NCBI GenBank assembly: GCA_000961655.1
Contig: LADR01000045.1
Location: 124,001-188,000 of the forward strand
Direction of reading: 5' to 3'
DNA length: 64,000 nucleotides
Origin: Desulfatitalea sp. BRH_c12
Lineage (GTDB): Bacteria; Desulfobacterota; Desulfobacteria; Desulfobacterales; Desulfosarcinaceae
Part shown: piece after piece, positions 47,085 to 56,600 of the stretch
Layout of the letters: each line of letters begins with the position of its first letter
Numbering within the stretch: position 1 is the stretch's first letter
Program-made: the position numbers and the translations under genes
The notes under the pieces: model-generated
The model's input: the letters and a program-made list of their open reading frames with translations, nothing else
What the model was told of the DNA's origin: nothing
The model's database searches: none

Positions 47085-48368
47085 TCATGCCGACTGGCCG
47101 AAGCCTGTACGCAGCAACGAATCCCGGCTGATCATGCCCTTGAACCGGCCGTTTTCATCGACCACAGGCAAACGCTTGAGCGCCTTTTCGGTCATCAGGC
47201 GGATAGCTTCTTCAATGAGCGTGTCTTCGCGGACCGTTATCAACCTGGTGTTCATGATGGCGCCGGCACGGGTCGCGGCCAGACACGCATCCAGGCCACC
47301 CTGGCATGCCTCCTGCGTCGAGATGGGTTTGATTTTGGAGAGCACGCGCCAGATGCCCTCCTGGCCCTGTTTGAAATAGCGCAGCAGATCGCGATCCGCA
47401 ATCAGACCCAGCAACCTGCCCGCGGTGTCGACCACGGCCACCCGCTGAATATCGTTGCGGTCGATCGTCCGGATCACCTCGTCCAATGGTGTTTCAGGCG
47501 ATACGGTGTGCGTATCGCGCCGCAGCACGTCCCGGACGCTCTTTAAATGATCCACTTCGATTTTTTGGGCCGTAAAGGCCTTCCAGTCGGGCGCTTCGCG
47601 CATCACTGTCCGGAAAATGTCCAGGCGCGAAAGCATGCCTGTCAGGCGACCGTCCGCAGCGACCGCCGGGAGGCGTTTGACACCCTTGCCCAGCATTATC
47701 TCCACGGCCTCGGCCAACGGCCGGTCCTCCGCAATGGTCGTCACCGGTGCGCTCATCACCTCACCGGCAGTACGGGCAGTCAAACGTTCAAAAACGGTTG
47801 CGAGACGGTCCTGGCCCGCCTCCGCCAGCAGTCCCAAGCGCAATGGCAGACCGCCCTTGCGGATCAAATCGCCCTGGGTGATGATGCCGATGGGCCGCTG
47901 ACGGTCATCGACCACCGGCAAACCGGTGAAAATAGACGACAGCAGCAGCCGGGCCGCTTCGCTTAACGGGCTGCCGGTCGCAACGCTCTCGGGTGAATGG
48001 GTCATGACATCGCGCACTTTGAGCTGGCGGGGAAAAAACGCGTTGCGCGTCCGATGGCTGATCACCTGCAGATCGTGAAGGGCAACGATGCCGTCGCCGA
48101 CCAGACTGTCCAGACCGGCCAGCACGCGCTCTGTTTCGGCGGCCGGCACAACGATGGCAATGCGGATAGGCATATTGAAGGAAAGAATTTCCAACCGAGC
48201 GGTAGCCATCTCGCCGCTTTCGTAACATCCGGCGACACCCCGCGTGACGATGCAGCGCGCCGCGATCTTCAGGCCCCGAACATACTGCACGACAGCCTCG
48301 GCTACCGGCTTGTTGCGGCAACGCGCGTTTTCACTGGTGAGAATTTCAATGGCCTTATAGTTCAGCAT
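47085..48368 (-). CDS. DUF190 protein fused to four CBS domains
   Basis: A 427-residue protein. Residues 1-105 are a DUF190 (GlnB-like fold) domain: KPVAEAVVQYVRGLKIAARCIVTRGVAGCYESG is diagnostic. Four CBS domains follow in two pairs: VRDVMTHSPESVATGSPLSEAA, AGEVMSAPVTTIAEDRPLAEAV, VRDVLRRDTHTVSPETPLDEVI and GAIMNTRLITVREDTLIEEAI. CBS pairs bind adenine nucleotides. DUF190 genes frequently neighbour crcB; here it directly follows crcB on the same strand. Possibly a nucleotide-sensing regulator of fluoride export. Confidence 0.85.
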   Translation of the reverse strand: MLNYKAIEILTSENARCRNKPVAEAVVQYVRGLKIAARCIVTRGVAGCYESGEMATARLEILSFNMPIRIAIVVPAAETERVLAGLDSLVGDGIVALHDLQVISHRTRNAFFPRQLKVRDVMTHSPESVATGSPLSEAARLLLSSIFTGLPVVDDRQRPIGIITQGDLIRKGGLPLRLGLLAEAGQDRLATVFERLTARTAGEVMSAPVTTIAEDRPLAEAVEIMLGKGVKRLPAVAADGRLTGMLSRLDIFRTVMREAPDWKAFTAQKIEVDHLKSVRDVLRRDTHTVSPETPLDEVIRTIDRNDIQRVAVVDTAGRLLGLIADRDLLRYFKQGQEGIWRVLSKIKPISTQEACQGGLDACLAATRAGAIMNTRLITVREDTLIEEAIRLMTEKALKRLPVVDENGRFKGMISRDSLLRTGFGQSA

Positions 48369-48382
48369 GGCTATCCCCTGCT

Positions 48383-48769
48383 CTATTTCAGGCTGCCCAG
48401 CCACATTCCGCAAAAGGTCAGGGCCAAACCGCCTACGTTGTTGAGGGCGATATTGACCCATGGCAGGAACGTCAGGCCCGCGCGCCCGGCATTGACCGTT
48501 TCCAGGGAGAATGTCGAAAACGTCGTCAGCGCCCCCAGGTAGCCGGTAATGAGCAACAAGCGCATCTCAGGGCTCAACAACCGGACGCGATCGGCCAGGG
48601 CGAAGAGCAGGCCGATCAGAAAACACCCTATCAGGTTGACCGTCAATGTGCCCCAGGGGAATTGAATCCCCCACCAGCGTACCGTCAGCAGTCCGATGGC
48701 ATAGCGACTCGCCGCGCCCAGACCGCCACCGCACATGACCAGCAACACCTTTTGCATCCACTCATCCAT
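48383..48769 (-). CDS. crcB: Fluoride ion channel CrcB/Fluc
   Basis: A 128-residue four-helix membrane protein: GGGLGAASRYAIG, FPWGTLTVNLIGCFLIGLL, GYLGALTTFSTFSLE and LNNVGGLALTFCGMWLG. These contain the conserved Asn and the TTFSTFSLE phenylalanine-serine track of the fluoride pore. No fluoride riboswitch was seen between it and ridA (38 bases). It sits in a ridA-crcB-DUF190 unit. ATG 48769 or 48757 are possible starts. Confidence 0.93.
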   Translation of the reverse strand: MDEWMQKVLLVMCGGGLGAASRYAIGLLTVRWWGIQFPWGTLTVNLIGCFLIGLLFALADRVRLLSPEMRLLLITGYLGALTTFSTFSLETVNAGRAGLTFLPWVNIALNNVGGLALTFCGMWLGSLK

Positions 48770-48807
48770 TGCGCGATATCTCACGAAACGGCTTTGATAG
48801 CGCGGCT

Positions 48808-49203
48808 TCAAGCATCTGAAGCCTTCACGGCCACGCACTTGATCTCCACCCGCCCCCCCTTGGGGAGGGCTTTCACGGCCACTACGGCGCGGGCCGGCTT
48901 GTGGTCACCGAAAAAATCCTGGTAAATTTGGTTGAACTCAACGAAATCGATCATGTCCGTCAAAAAGACATCCACAGCGGCCACGTCCTCCAGACAGCAT
49001 CCGCCGGCTTGTAGGACTGCCTGAAGATTCGCCAAGGCCTGCAGCGCCTGGGAGGCCAGATCTTCGCCCCTGAACGCTCCGGTAACGGGATCGAAACCCA
49101 GTTGTCCGCTGACAAATACCAGCCCCGCGCCAGTCCGGCCCTGGGCGTAGGGTCCGATGGCGGCCGGTGCCTTGTCGGTTTGAATCGGAATGGTGCTCGG
49201 CAT
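48808..49203 (-). CDS. RidA-family imine/enamine deaminase
   Basis: A 131-residue YjgF/RidA protein. IGPYAQGRTGAGLVFVSGQLGFDP is the N-terminal block, ALQALANLQAVLQAGG the central helix, and KPARAVVAVKALPKGGRVEIKCVAV carries the conserved Arg (ARAVV). It hydrolyses reactive 2-aminoacrylate-type intermediates made by PLP enzymes. A GGGGG site precedes the ATG. It is the first gene of the ridA-crcB-DUF190-CBS unit. Confidence 0.93.
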   Translation of the reverse strand: MPSTIPIQTDKAPAAIGPYAQGRTGAGLVFVSGQLGFDPVTGAFRGEDLASQALQALANLQAVLQAGGCCLEDVAAVDVFLTDMIDFVEFNQIYQDFFGDHKPARAVVAVKALPKGGRVEIKCVAVKASDA

Positions 49204-49397
49204 TGATTCCCCCTTTCGTGAAGGATGCTGCCAGTCAAACTATGAAAAAAATATGATGATGCCGCTCACTCAGGTGACCAATGGCGAAGTGTTAAGTGTT
49301 AAGTTTAAAGTTTACGCTATCACCTATCCCATGATGCACGCTTGAACAAAGAATATCAAAGCCGCTGGTGCGGGTCAATGGCACTCGTAGGAGGTAC

Positions 49398-49545
49398 CAG
49401 GGCAATCGCATGTGAACCTTGGCAGGGCCTTTACCTGGCTCCATATCTATCGTGCTGAAAACCCGGTGATCCGGGTGGGTGGTCCGCGCCAATCCCGTGT
49501 ACGATATTCGGGTATCCTGAGAGCGTTTTACATGCGAGTGCCCTA
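49398..49545. repeat. R3 element, short deletion copy
   Basis: Ends CAGGGCAATCGCATGTGAA and TTTACATGCGAGTGCCCTA repeat those at 44855/45183 with two to three changes. The flanks CTCCATATCTATCGTGCTGA and ATTCGGGTATCCTGAG are shared; the core between the two R1 arms is deleted to GGTCCGCGCCAATCCC. Confidence 0.8.
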
Positions 49546-49600
49546 TGGGTGTCCCTACTGCGTTGAGAATTTTTATGAAGGCCATCTCGGCCAAAAGGAA

Positions 49601-49630
49601 ACGGCCAAGTGAATGGTTTCACTTGGCCGT
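49601..49630 (+). other. 13-base-pair perfect stem-loop before a broken ORF
   Basis: ACGGCCAAGTGAA at 49601-49613 pairs perfectly with TTCACTTGGCCGT at 49618-49630 around TGGT. It lies immediately upstream of a strong AAGGAGGAG site. It may terminate transcription from the left or form a leader structure; no T-run follows. Confidence 0.6.
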
Positions 49631-49645
49631 TAAGGAGGAGAACAG

Positions 49646-49732
49646 ATGAAAAAACTATTGGTTTGGCGATTATGGTTAATGCAAGCGGCTTGCCAACATT
49701 TGCAAATGCGCGCTTATATTTTTAATTATTAA
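49646..49732 (+). pseudogene. Frameshifted remnant of a secreted protein (signal peptide only)
   Basis: A 28-codon frame begins MKKLLVW after AAGGAGGAG. Reading one frame over after codon five gives GLAIMVNASGLPTFANA, which with MKKLL makes a convincing signal peptide ending in ANA, then stops within six residues. So a small secreted protein gene seems to have been broken by a frameshift and deletion. It could alternatively be a real 28-residue peptide. Confidence 0.5.
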
Positions 49733-50007
49733 TAAATTCAGTTACTTATTTTGTTTTAAAAATTGTTTTCAATCTTTTATGGGAAAATCCGCAGGCGTTT
49801 ATAGGATATATAGTTCATATTTATAAACCGAAAATTCAGCCCTAAATGTCTTTAGAACCCGTTTTAATTAGCAAAAATGTTAAATTGCATCTGGTTCAAG
49901 TTTATGAACTGCCTGTACTGTTTTGGGAATTCCATTGCCTATCCTTAAGAAGGGGGACATTTACCGGTTCAAATGCGTGAACCGCACTTTTCTTCCAAGT
50001 CCGACGA

Positions 50008-50391
50008 TCAGAGTGCCGGCGCGTCCCCGAGAAGGACTTGGATTTGCGACAGCAGGTCGGCGTTGGAGAAAGGTTTTGTGATGTAGGCATCCACACCCAA
50101 GTTCAATCCTTTGGCAATATCCACATCCCGGTTTTTGGCCGTCAGGCAGATCACTTTGATATCATCCCATTGAGAATTTTGTCGGATCTTCTGAAATATT
50201 TCATAGCCATCCAAGTCGGGCAGCATGATATCCAACAAGATCAGATGGGGCTTGTTGCGGGCGATGCTGTCGAAAGCATCCTTGCCGCTTTGTGCCAATG
50301 AGACGGTGTAGCGGTTGCGTTCCAACAAAAATTTGAGCGGCACCAGAATGCTTATTTCATCATCGACAATAAGTATGTTCTTGCTGTTCAT
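50008..50391 (-). CDS. Single-domain response regulator receiver
   Basis: A 127-residue CheY-like protein: ILIVDDEISI, phospho-acceptor Asp54 in LLDIMLPDLDG, T in ICLTAKN, and Lys in ITKPFSNADLL. No output domain. It is divergent from the SLC5-kinase unit by about 260 bases and may be a phosphate acceptor for that kinase, though this is inferred. No clear ribosome binding site precedes the ATG. Confidence 0.92.
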   Translation of the reverse strand: MNSKNILIVDDEISILVPLKFLLERNRYTVSLAQSGKDAFDSIARNKPHLILLDIMLPDLDGYEIFQKIRQNSQWDDIKVICLTAKNRDVDIAKGLNLGVDAYITKPFSNADLLSQIQVLLGDAPAL

Positions 50392-50654
50392 GGTTATTCG
50401 TTGTTGATGCTAAAAAAGAGTGCTCGGGGTTCGACATTGATGACGCGCATAGACTTGTCTGATTGACTCGCCGATGCAATTTCACTATGCTCACATCATC
50501 GCCACACATGAATAGATTAAAAAATTACCAAAAAATCATGGTAATCACAATTCTTATTTTCATGACCTTTCAGCCGGAGAACCGGTGTTCAGCCTGCGAT
50601 AAACCGTGTCAGAGCCGATTTTAGGAATCACCTTAGCGCTTTGAAAGGAGGTTT

Positions 50655-50885
50655 ATGCACATCGACCTAAAACGCAGAACCCGTCTCATCAGTTTGTTTT
50701 TATTGGGATGCCTGCTTCTGAATTATCCCCTGTTGTCGCTGTTCAACGTGCCCCGACTGATATGGGGGATCCCCCTGGTTTACGCTTATATCTTTTTTGT
50801 ATGGGCGATGCTGATCGTCCTGGTAGGATTTGCGGTCCGGACCCGAAGTACCATAGGCCAACGGACTGACAGACTAACGGGTTAA
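50655..50885 (+). CDS. Small two-helix membrane protein upstream of the sensor
   Basis: A 76-residue protein with two membrane helices (LISLFLLGCLLLNYPLLSLF and GIPLVYAYIFFVWAMLIVLV). It is directly followed by the SLC5 sensor kinase. Small membrane proteins of this type (DUF3311-like) accompany SLC5-type transporters, and a small ORF upstream of cbrA is known in pseudomonads. AAAGGAGG precedes the ATG. It likely assembles with the sensor. Confidence 0.8.
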   Translation: MHIDLKRRTRLISLFLLGCLLLNYPLLSLFNVPRLIWGIPLVYAYIFFVWAMLIVLVGFAVRTRSTIGQRTDRLTG

Positions 50886-50904
50886 CGGGTTAACGAGTTA
50901 ACGG
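50873..50904 (+). repeat. Four tandem 8-base repeats at the gene junction
   Basis: Units ACTAACGG, GTTAACGG, GTTAACGA, GTTAACGG span the small protein's stop codon and end three bases before the sensor's TTG start. Confidence 0.75.
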
Positions 50905-50907
50905 ACA

Positions 50908-53628
50908 TTGCTGACCACCGAATCCATCATATTCGTCTCCATCTGTTACATCGGCATTTTGTTTGCCGTTGCCTATTATGGGGACAAACGGGCTGATGCC
51001 GGACGCAGCATCATCAACAATCCTTATGTTTATGCTTTATCGCTGGCGGTCTTCTGCACGGCCTGGACTTTTTATGGCAGTGTGGGACGCGCGGTCCGTT
51101 CAGGTCCGACCTTCCTGGCAATTTATATCGGACCGACCCTTATGATCACCCTGGGGTGGTCGGTACTGCGCAAAATCATGCGTATCAGCCGCGTGCACCA
51201 TATTACCTCGATAGCCGATTTCATTGCCTCACGCTACGGCAAAAGCATTCTGCTCGGCGGCGTGGTAACAATCATCGCGGTCCTGGGAATCGTACCCTAC
51301 ATTTCGCTGCAACTCAAAGCCATCTCCACCAGTTTTCAAATCCTGAACAGCGTGCCCGATCAGTTGACCCAGAACATATCCAAGGTGCCGATCTTTGAGG
51401 ACACCGCTTTTTACGTGGCTTTTTTGCTGGCCGCTTTTGCCGTTCTATTCGGCACGCGCAAACCCGAAGCCACCGAACGACACGAAGGTCTCGTTGCGGC
51501 GATTGCCCTGGAGTCGTTGGTCAAGTTGGTAGCATTCCTGGCCATCGGCATTTTTGCCACCTTCTTCTTGTTTGCCGGCTTTACCGATCTCTTCAGTCAG
51601 GCCCTGGCCCAACCGCGCCTCTCGTCTCTGCTGACATTCGACAATGCCGGCGGAGGGGCTTTCATCGATTGGTCCATCTACTGTTTCCTCAGCATGCTGG
51701 CCATTATTCTGCTGCCGCGCCAATTCCAGGTCTCGGTCGTCGAAAATGTGGACGAAGATCATTTGCGCAAAGCGATCTGGATCTTTCCATTGTACATGCT
51801 GGCGATCAACCTTTTCGTGGTGCCGGTCGGCATGGCCGGCATGCTCTATTTCGGCGACCAGATCGTTGACCCGGACACCTTTGTGCTGCGACTTCCCATG
51901 GCCAACCAACAAAAGACCTTGGCGCTGCTGGTGTTTATCGGTGGCATGTCGGCAGCCACCGGCATGGTGATCGTTGAAACCATCGCTTTGTCGACCATGA
52001 TCTGCAACAATTTGGTCATGCCCTTGCTGCTGCATATCCCCACGCTGAAAATGGCCAGCCGCAGCGATTTCAGCGCGTGGCTGATCGCCATCCGGCACGC
52101 GTCGATCGTATTGATCATCATGCTGGGATATATCTATTTCCACCTGACCGCCGAATTTTATACCCTGGTGTCCATCGGACTGGTCTCCTTCACGGCCGTT
52201 GCCCAGTTCGCGCCGGCCCTGCTGGGCGGCCTTTACTGGAAGGGCGGAACCCTGAAAGGAGCCTTGTGGTCGATGGCGGTCGGCTTCACGTTGTGGGGGT
52301 ACACCATGGTACTGCCGTCACTCTCCGCCGCGGGAATTTTGCCGGACGCGTTCATCGAGGAAGGACCTTGGGGTCGGTCCTGGCTGAGACCGTTCGAACT
52401 GATGGGCCTGCAGGGCATGGATCGCGTCTCGCACGCTGTCTTCTGGAGCCTGTTAGCCAATACCTTCACCTATGTAATCGTGTCGTTGTTCAGCCGACCG
52501 ACGGTCCTGGAACATGCCCAGGCCAACCTGTTCGTGGATGTGTTCCGCTTGTCCGAGCAGACAGAAGGGGCCCTGGTGTGGCGCGGAACGGCGCGTATTC
52601 CAGATCTGGCCTCTTTGCTGGAACGTTTTCTGGGCAAAGAACGGGCCGAAGAAGCTCTGGGACAAATCACCCGCAGCCATGCCATCGATTCGAGCCAGAC
52701 CATGACCGCCGACCCGGGCTTTGTCACCCATGTGGAGAAACTGCTGGCCGGCGCGATCGGATCGGCTTCAGCACGCGTTATGGTGGCCTCGGTCGTCAAG
52801 GAAGAACCCCTGGGCATCGAGGAAGTGATGAACATTCTCGATGAAACCCGCCAAGTCATTATTTACAGCCGGGAATTGGAAAAGGTCACCGCCGGCCTGC
52901 AGGCGGCCAACGAGCAGCTCAAGGAATTGGACCGTCTTAAAGACGAATTCATCGCCACCGTCTCCCACGAACTGCGTACTCCGTTGACCGCAATTCAATC
53001 GATTGCCGAAATTCTGCGCGATTACCCGGATGCGAGCCAGGCGGAGCAGAAGAATTTTCTGGAAATCATGATCAACGAAATCCAGCGCCTTTCGCGTCTG
53101 ATCAATCAGGTCCTGGATTTCCAGAAAATTGCGTCCGGCGAGATGCAATGGCGCAGCGAAGCGGTCGATCTGGTTCATCTGATCCGGGACGCCTGCAACG
53201 CTACCCGGCAACTGGTCAGCGATAAACAAATGCAGATGACCACGACGCTGCCCGCTTCGGTACCCTTGATCAGCGGAGATCGCGATCGTTTAATGCAAGC
53301 CGTCATCAACCTGATCTCCAATGCGGTCAAATTCTGCGATCCGGGTACCGGCCGCATTCACGTCGCACTTTCCCAAGACCGGCTCGCATTGAACGTCAGC
53401 GTCAGTGACAATGGCATCGGCATTCACCCCGATGATCAGGCAACCATTTTTGAGCAGTTTCGCCAAATCACGTCCGACACTGGACGCGGGCGCCCGCAGG
53501 GCAGCGGTTTGGGGCTGGCCATCACGAAACGCATTATCGAGCATCATCATGGCCGGATCCAGGTGGAAAGCGCGTTGGGCCGGGGCGCCACCTTCCACAT
53601 CACGCTGCCGCGCCTTACCAGCGATTGA
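50908..53628 (+). CDS. CbrA-like SLC5 transporter / STAC / histidine kinase
   Basis: A 906-residue sensor. Residues about 1-530 form the 13-helix SLC5 Na+/solute symporter fold (YGDKRADAGRSIINNPYVYALSLAVFCTAWTFYGSVG). Residues about 550-640 are a STAC segment (ARIPDLASLLERFLG). A coiled linker leads to HisKA (FIATVSHELRTPLTAIQS, His near residue 686) and HATPase_c (NLISNAVKFCDP, DNGIGIH, GSGLGLAITKRI). This is the CbrA architecture, coupling solute uptake to signalling. The start is TTG 50908: an in-frame stop lies three codons upstream and no ATG follows for about 80 codons. Confidence 0.88.
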   Translation: MLTTESIIFVSICYIGILFAVAYYGDKRADAGRSIINNPYVYALSLAVFCTAWTFYGSVGRAVRSGPTFLAIYIGPTLMITLGWSVLRKIMRISRVHHITSIADFIASRYGKSILLGGVVTIIAVLGIVPYISLQLKAISTSFQILNSVPDQLTQNISKVPIFEDTAFYVAFLLAAFAVLFGTRKPEATERHEGLVAAIALESLVKLVAFLAIGIFATFFLFAGFTDLFSQALAQPRLSSLLTFDNAGGGAFIDWSIYCFLSMLAIILLPRQFQVSVVENVDEDHLRKAIWIFPLYMLAINLFVVPVGMAGMLYFGDQIVDPDTFVLRLPMANQQKTLALLVFIGGMSAATGMVIVETIALSTMICNNLVMPLLLHIPTLKMASRSDFSAWLIAIRHASIVLIIMLGYIYFHLTAEFYTLVSIGLVSFTAVAQFAPALLGGLYWKGGTLKGALWSMAVGFTLWGYTMVLPSLSAAGILPDAFIEEGPWGRSWLRPFELMGLQGMDRVSHAVFWSLLANTFTYVIVSLFSRPTVLEHAQANLFVDVFRLSEQTEGALVWRGTARIPDLASLLERFLGKERAEEALGQITRSHAIDSSQTMTADPGFVTHVEKLLAGAIGSASARVMVASVVKEEPLGIEEVMNILDETRQVIIYSRELEKVTAGLQAANEQLKELDRLKDEFIATVSHELRTPLTAIQSIAEILRDYPDASQAEQKNFLEIMINEIQRLSRLINQVLDFQKIASGEMQWRSEAVDLVHLIRDACNATRQLVSDKQMQMTTTLPASVPLISGDRDRLMQAVINLISNAVKFCDPGTGRIHVALSQDRLALNVSVSDNGIGIHPDDQATIFEQFRQITSDTGRGRPQGSGLGLAITKRIIEHHHGRIQVESALGRGATFHITLPRLTSD

Positions 53629-53659
53629 GCAGGGGTATGGCACGGGCATTGTTCGCCCT

Positions 53660-56600
53660 TCATTGCTCTTGCCGTTCTTCCTGCGAAGGCAGGATGGGTT
53701 CGATCAGCCTGAACGGCGTTTTCAGCGTACGCTCCATAATGCCAAGCAGACGCTGGCCCACGGCTTTGGGTGACAGGGGCGTCACACGCGGATTGGCCAG
53801 AGGCCCGCGCACGCCCACGGGAATGGCCACCAGGGTCCCTTTCAGAATGTTGCCAACCAGGGGAATATATCGGATGATGCTGTCCAAGGTCGTCAACGGT
53901 GACACCAGCACGGATAAATTCAGCCGCCGGTTCAGCAGGTCGATATCGCCTTCCCCGACCATGTTCAACCCGTGACTATCGATCTGGGCCTCTTGCAATT
54001 CGGCGCGGCCGCCCTGAAAACGCAAATCAAGGCGAATGCGATTGAACTGGTAATCTCTTTCGCTCAGGTTGGGCAGGTCGCGCTTGATCAGATTGTTGAC
54101 ATGCAGAAAGGAGAGCAGGTTGGTAAACAGGCCAACCTCTCCGGCATTGAACACGCGGCCATCCACGGCATCAAAATGAACCATCCCCTGCAGATTGCGC
54201 GTCAATGCTTCGGCATCGGTTCCGTGCGTGGTCAAGCGCCCATCGATCGCATAGGTCCCTTCGATACGTTCGGTGGAATCACCCCCGATCAGACACCCTT
54301 CGGCATATTGCAGAGTCTGGTTCTCGGCTTTCGGGAGCAGTTCGATCGACATCGTTTCGGGCGTCCAGCGCAGGCTGCCCATAGTTGAAATACCGCACAG
54401 GCTGGCTTTGCGCACCGTCATCTCGGCTGCGCCTTCTTTCAGCGTCAGGGTGGCGTGCATCGGCTCCCAGACAAACTGCTGGTAGGAAAGGCGGTTGACG
54501 TGAATATCGATGTCGGCAGCCAGATCGAATGGACGACCCCGGTCGCCGGCGTCTGCGCCGCGCGCTTTCATGATACTGTCGAACCTTTGTTTCAGCAGGG
54601 CCAGATCCATGTCATCCGATGACAGGGACATTTTCAACCGGGCCTGTTCGCCTTTAAAAAAGGCTTGACCTTCAGCCAGAAAATATTGCTGATCCAGCAC
54701 AAAAGCCAATCGCTGGATACTCAGGGTGTCTTCCAGCCCTTCTATCACGATGTGGGGGATCAGTACGGTGCCAAGGAGCGTGTCGGGCACGACGATGTCA
54801 TGCCCTTCGAGCTGTCCTTTCACAATGGATTTTTCAGGATGCTCAAAATCCAGAAATCCGGTGATGTCACCAGTGATGTCACCGGCGGCCATTCTCTCGT
54901 CGCGCCAGAGTTTGACCAATGTCGCACTAAGCAGACGGCCATTGTAGCTGAATCGCCAAATAGAGTTGCCAAGGTCATGCTGCAATGTCATTTGGGCGCG
55001 GGAGGCGCGGTCTGTGATCGTCAGATCCCGAAGATTCACTTCTTCCGGCCGCAAGCTCAAAACCGTGGCGATATTCAAGTCTCCGGGCAGCTTAAAGTCG
55101 CCTTCCATGCGCGTTTCGTCCTGCGCATCGCGGGAAAGCGACAGGCGCTGAACGCTGATTGGCGCGCGCACGCGCAGTTCGGACGGCACCTGCAGTAAAT
55201 CCTGCAGGTGGCCGGCACCGCGGGCGCCGATGATTCCTTTAGCCGTGAGCCGCACGGTCGGCTGGGCGGATCGGTAGCTGCCGACAGTGGCGCTGCCTTC
55301 GAGCGTGCCGTCCAGCAGGTGCAGGCGGGCATCGGCCAGCGAGAACTGTTCCGGCGTGAGCGTGAACCGCCCCTTAACGACGGTGAGCGGCCCGGGCAGC
55401 CGCGCGGAACTCAGGGTGACAGTCTGCATGCTTCCCGAGGCTTCAAACTGCCACTGCGCGGGACGGTTCAGGAGGCCGTGAAGGCGGACTTGGCGGAGCG
55501 TGAGCCGGCCGGTGGCATCATCGATGTCTGCCAGGGCCGCTTTGAGGCCAGGGAAAGCTGTCAGCCACGGGTAGAGTTGATCCAAGGCAAGCCGGGCCGC
55601 AAGATTGTCGACCGCGATCTGGCGGGTGGGATGCCATTTGATGTGGCCTTTCAGGTGCTCGATGGTGCTATTTTTCATCTGAGCCGCGATGCCATTGAAA
55701 GCAATGCTGTCCCGGGTGAAAGTGACCGTGTCGCCTTGCAGGGCGACAGGAAAAGGCAGCCGGTCGTACGCGGCAGACAAGGATATGTTGCGGGCCGTCA
55801 CTGTGACGTTCATCGCCTTGAACGGACCGGACAGGGAAAGATGGCCATCGGCTGTCCCCTGCGCGTTTGTGATCCGCTCCAGTTCACCCCGCACTGCCGG
55901 TTGTTTTATCAGTTTTTTAAGAATAGGCGGCAGCTGCGCCAAATCAGCGGAAATATCGACTTCCAGATCGATAAAACGGTTATCTTTCTGCAGCCCCAAT
56001 GTCAGGGTGCCGTTGCCCCCCCGGGAAGCCCCCAGTTGGGCCACGGCGTTTCGTGCGGTCAGCACACCATCCGAAAACTGCCAGTCGCCGGATACCTCGG
56101 TCAGATCCAGATCCACTTCCGGCACGACAATATGCGCATCGGCGGCCGCGCCGGAAATGTGCAGATTCGCCATGCGGCCCAAAGCCGCCACGGAATCGCC
56201 GGCGGTGTTCAAGTCCATATGAACCAGTGTGCCGCCCTGGATCACCCGCATCAGGGTTTGCGGTCCGGCATGCCCGCCGATCAGCTTTTGCAGCATAGCG
56301 CGCAGGGCGGTCACATCGCTGTCGCGCGCCTGGACGGTCAACTGCAAGGGCGCCGTCTGCGTGGGTTCCCAGGGCCAGGTAAGCGATGCGTTTGCATTCA
56401 GTTGTGGCTGCGTGGCCTGCAAGCGGTCCAGCGTCACGGACAATGCCTGCCGGGAAAGGTGCAGGTTCCCCTCGACCAGCAGCCCGCGGCCGTCAACATC
56501 ATTCTGTCCACGGAACGTCATTTGCGGTGCGCTGCCGTTGAACGCCAGTTTTACCGTTTGCCACTTAAGCACTTGCGCGGTCACGTGCAGGTCGATTACG

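Larger units (their letters stand above)
49204..50007. other. AT-rich intergenic region with repeats and a stem-loop
   Basis: This 804-base gap contains an R2-like segment (about 49263-49350), the short R3 copy (49398-49545), a perfect stem-loop (49601-49630) and a broken signal-peptide ORF (49646-49732). The 49680-49930 part is strikingly AT-rich compared with the neighbours and contains no recognisable gene. Confidence 0.7.

Noticed and set aside
48770-48807. Possible fluoride riboswitch before crcB
   Set aside because: The gap between ridA and crcB is only 38 bases, and the conserved riboswitch core is not seen there or before ridA.
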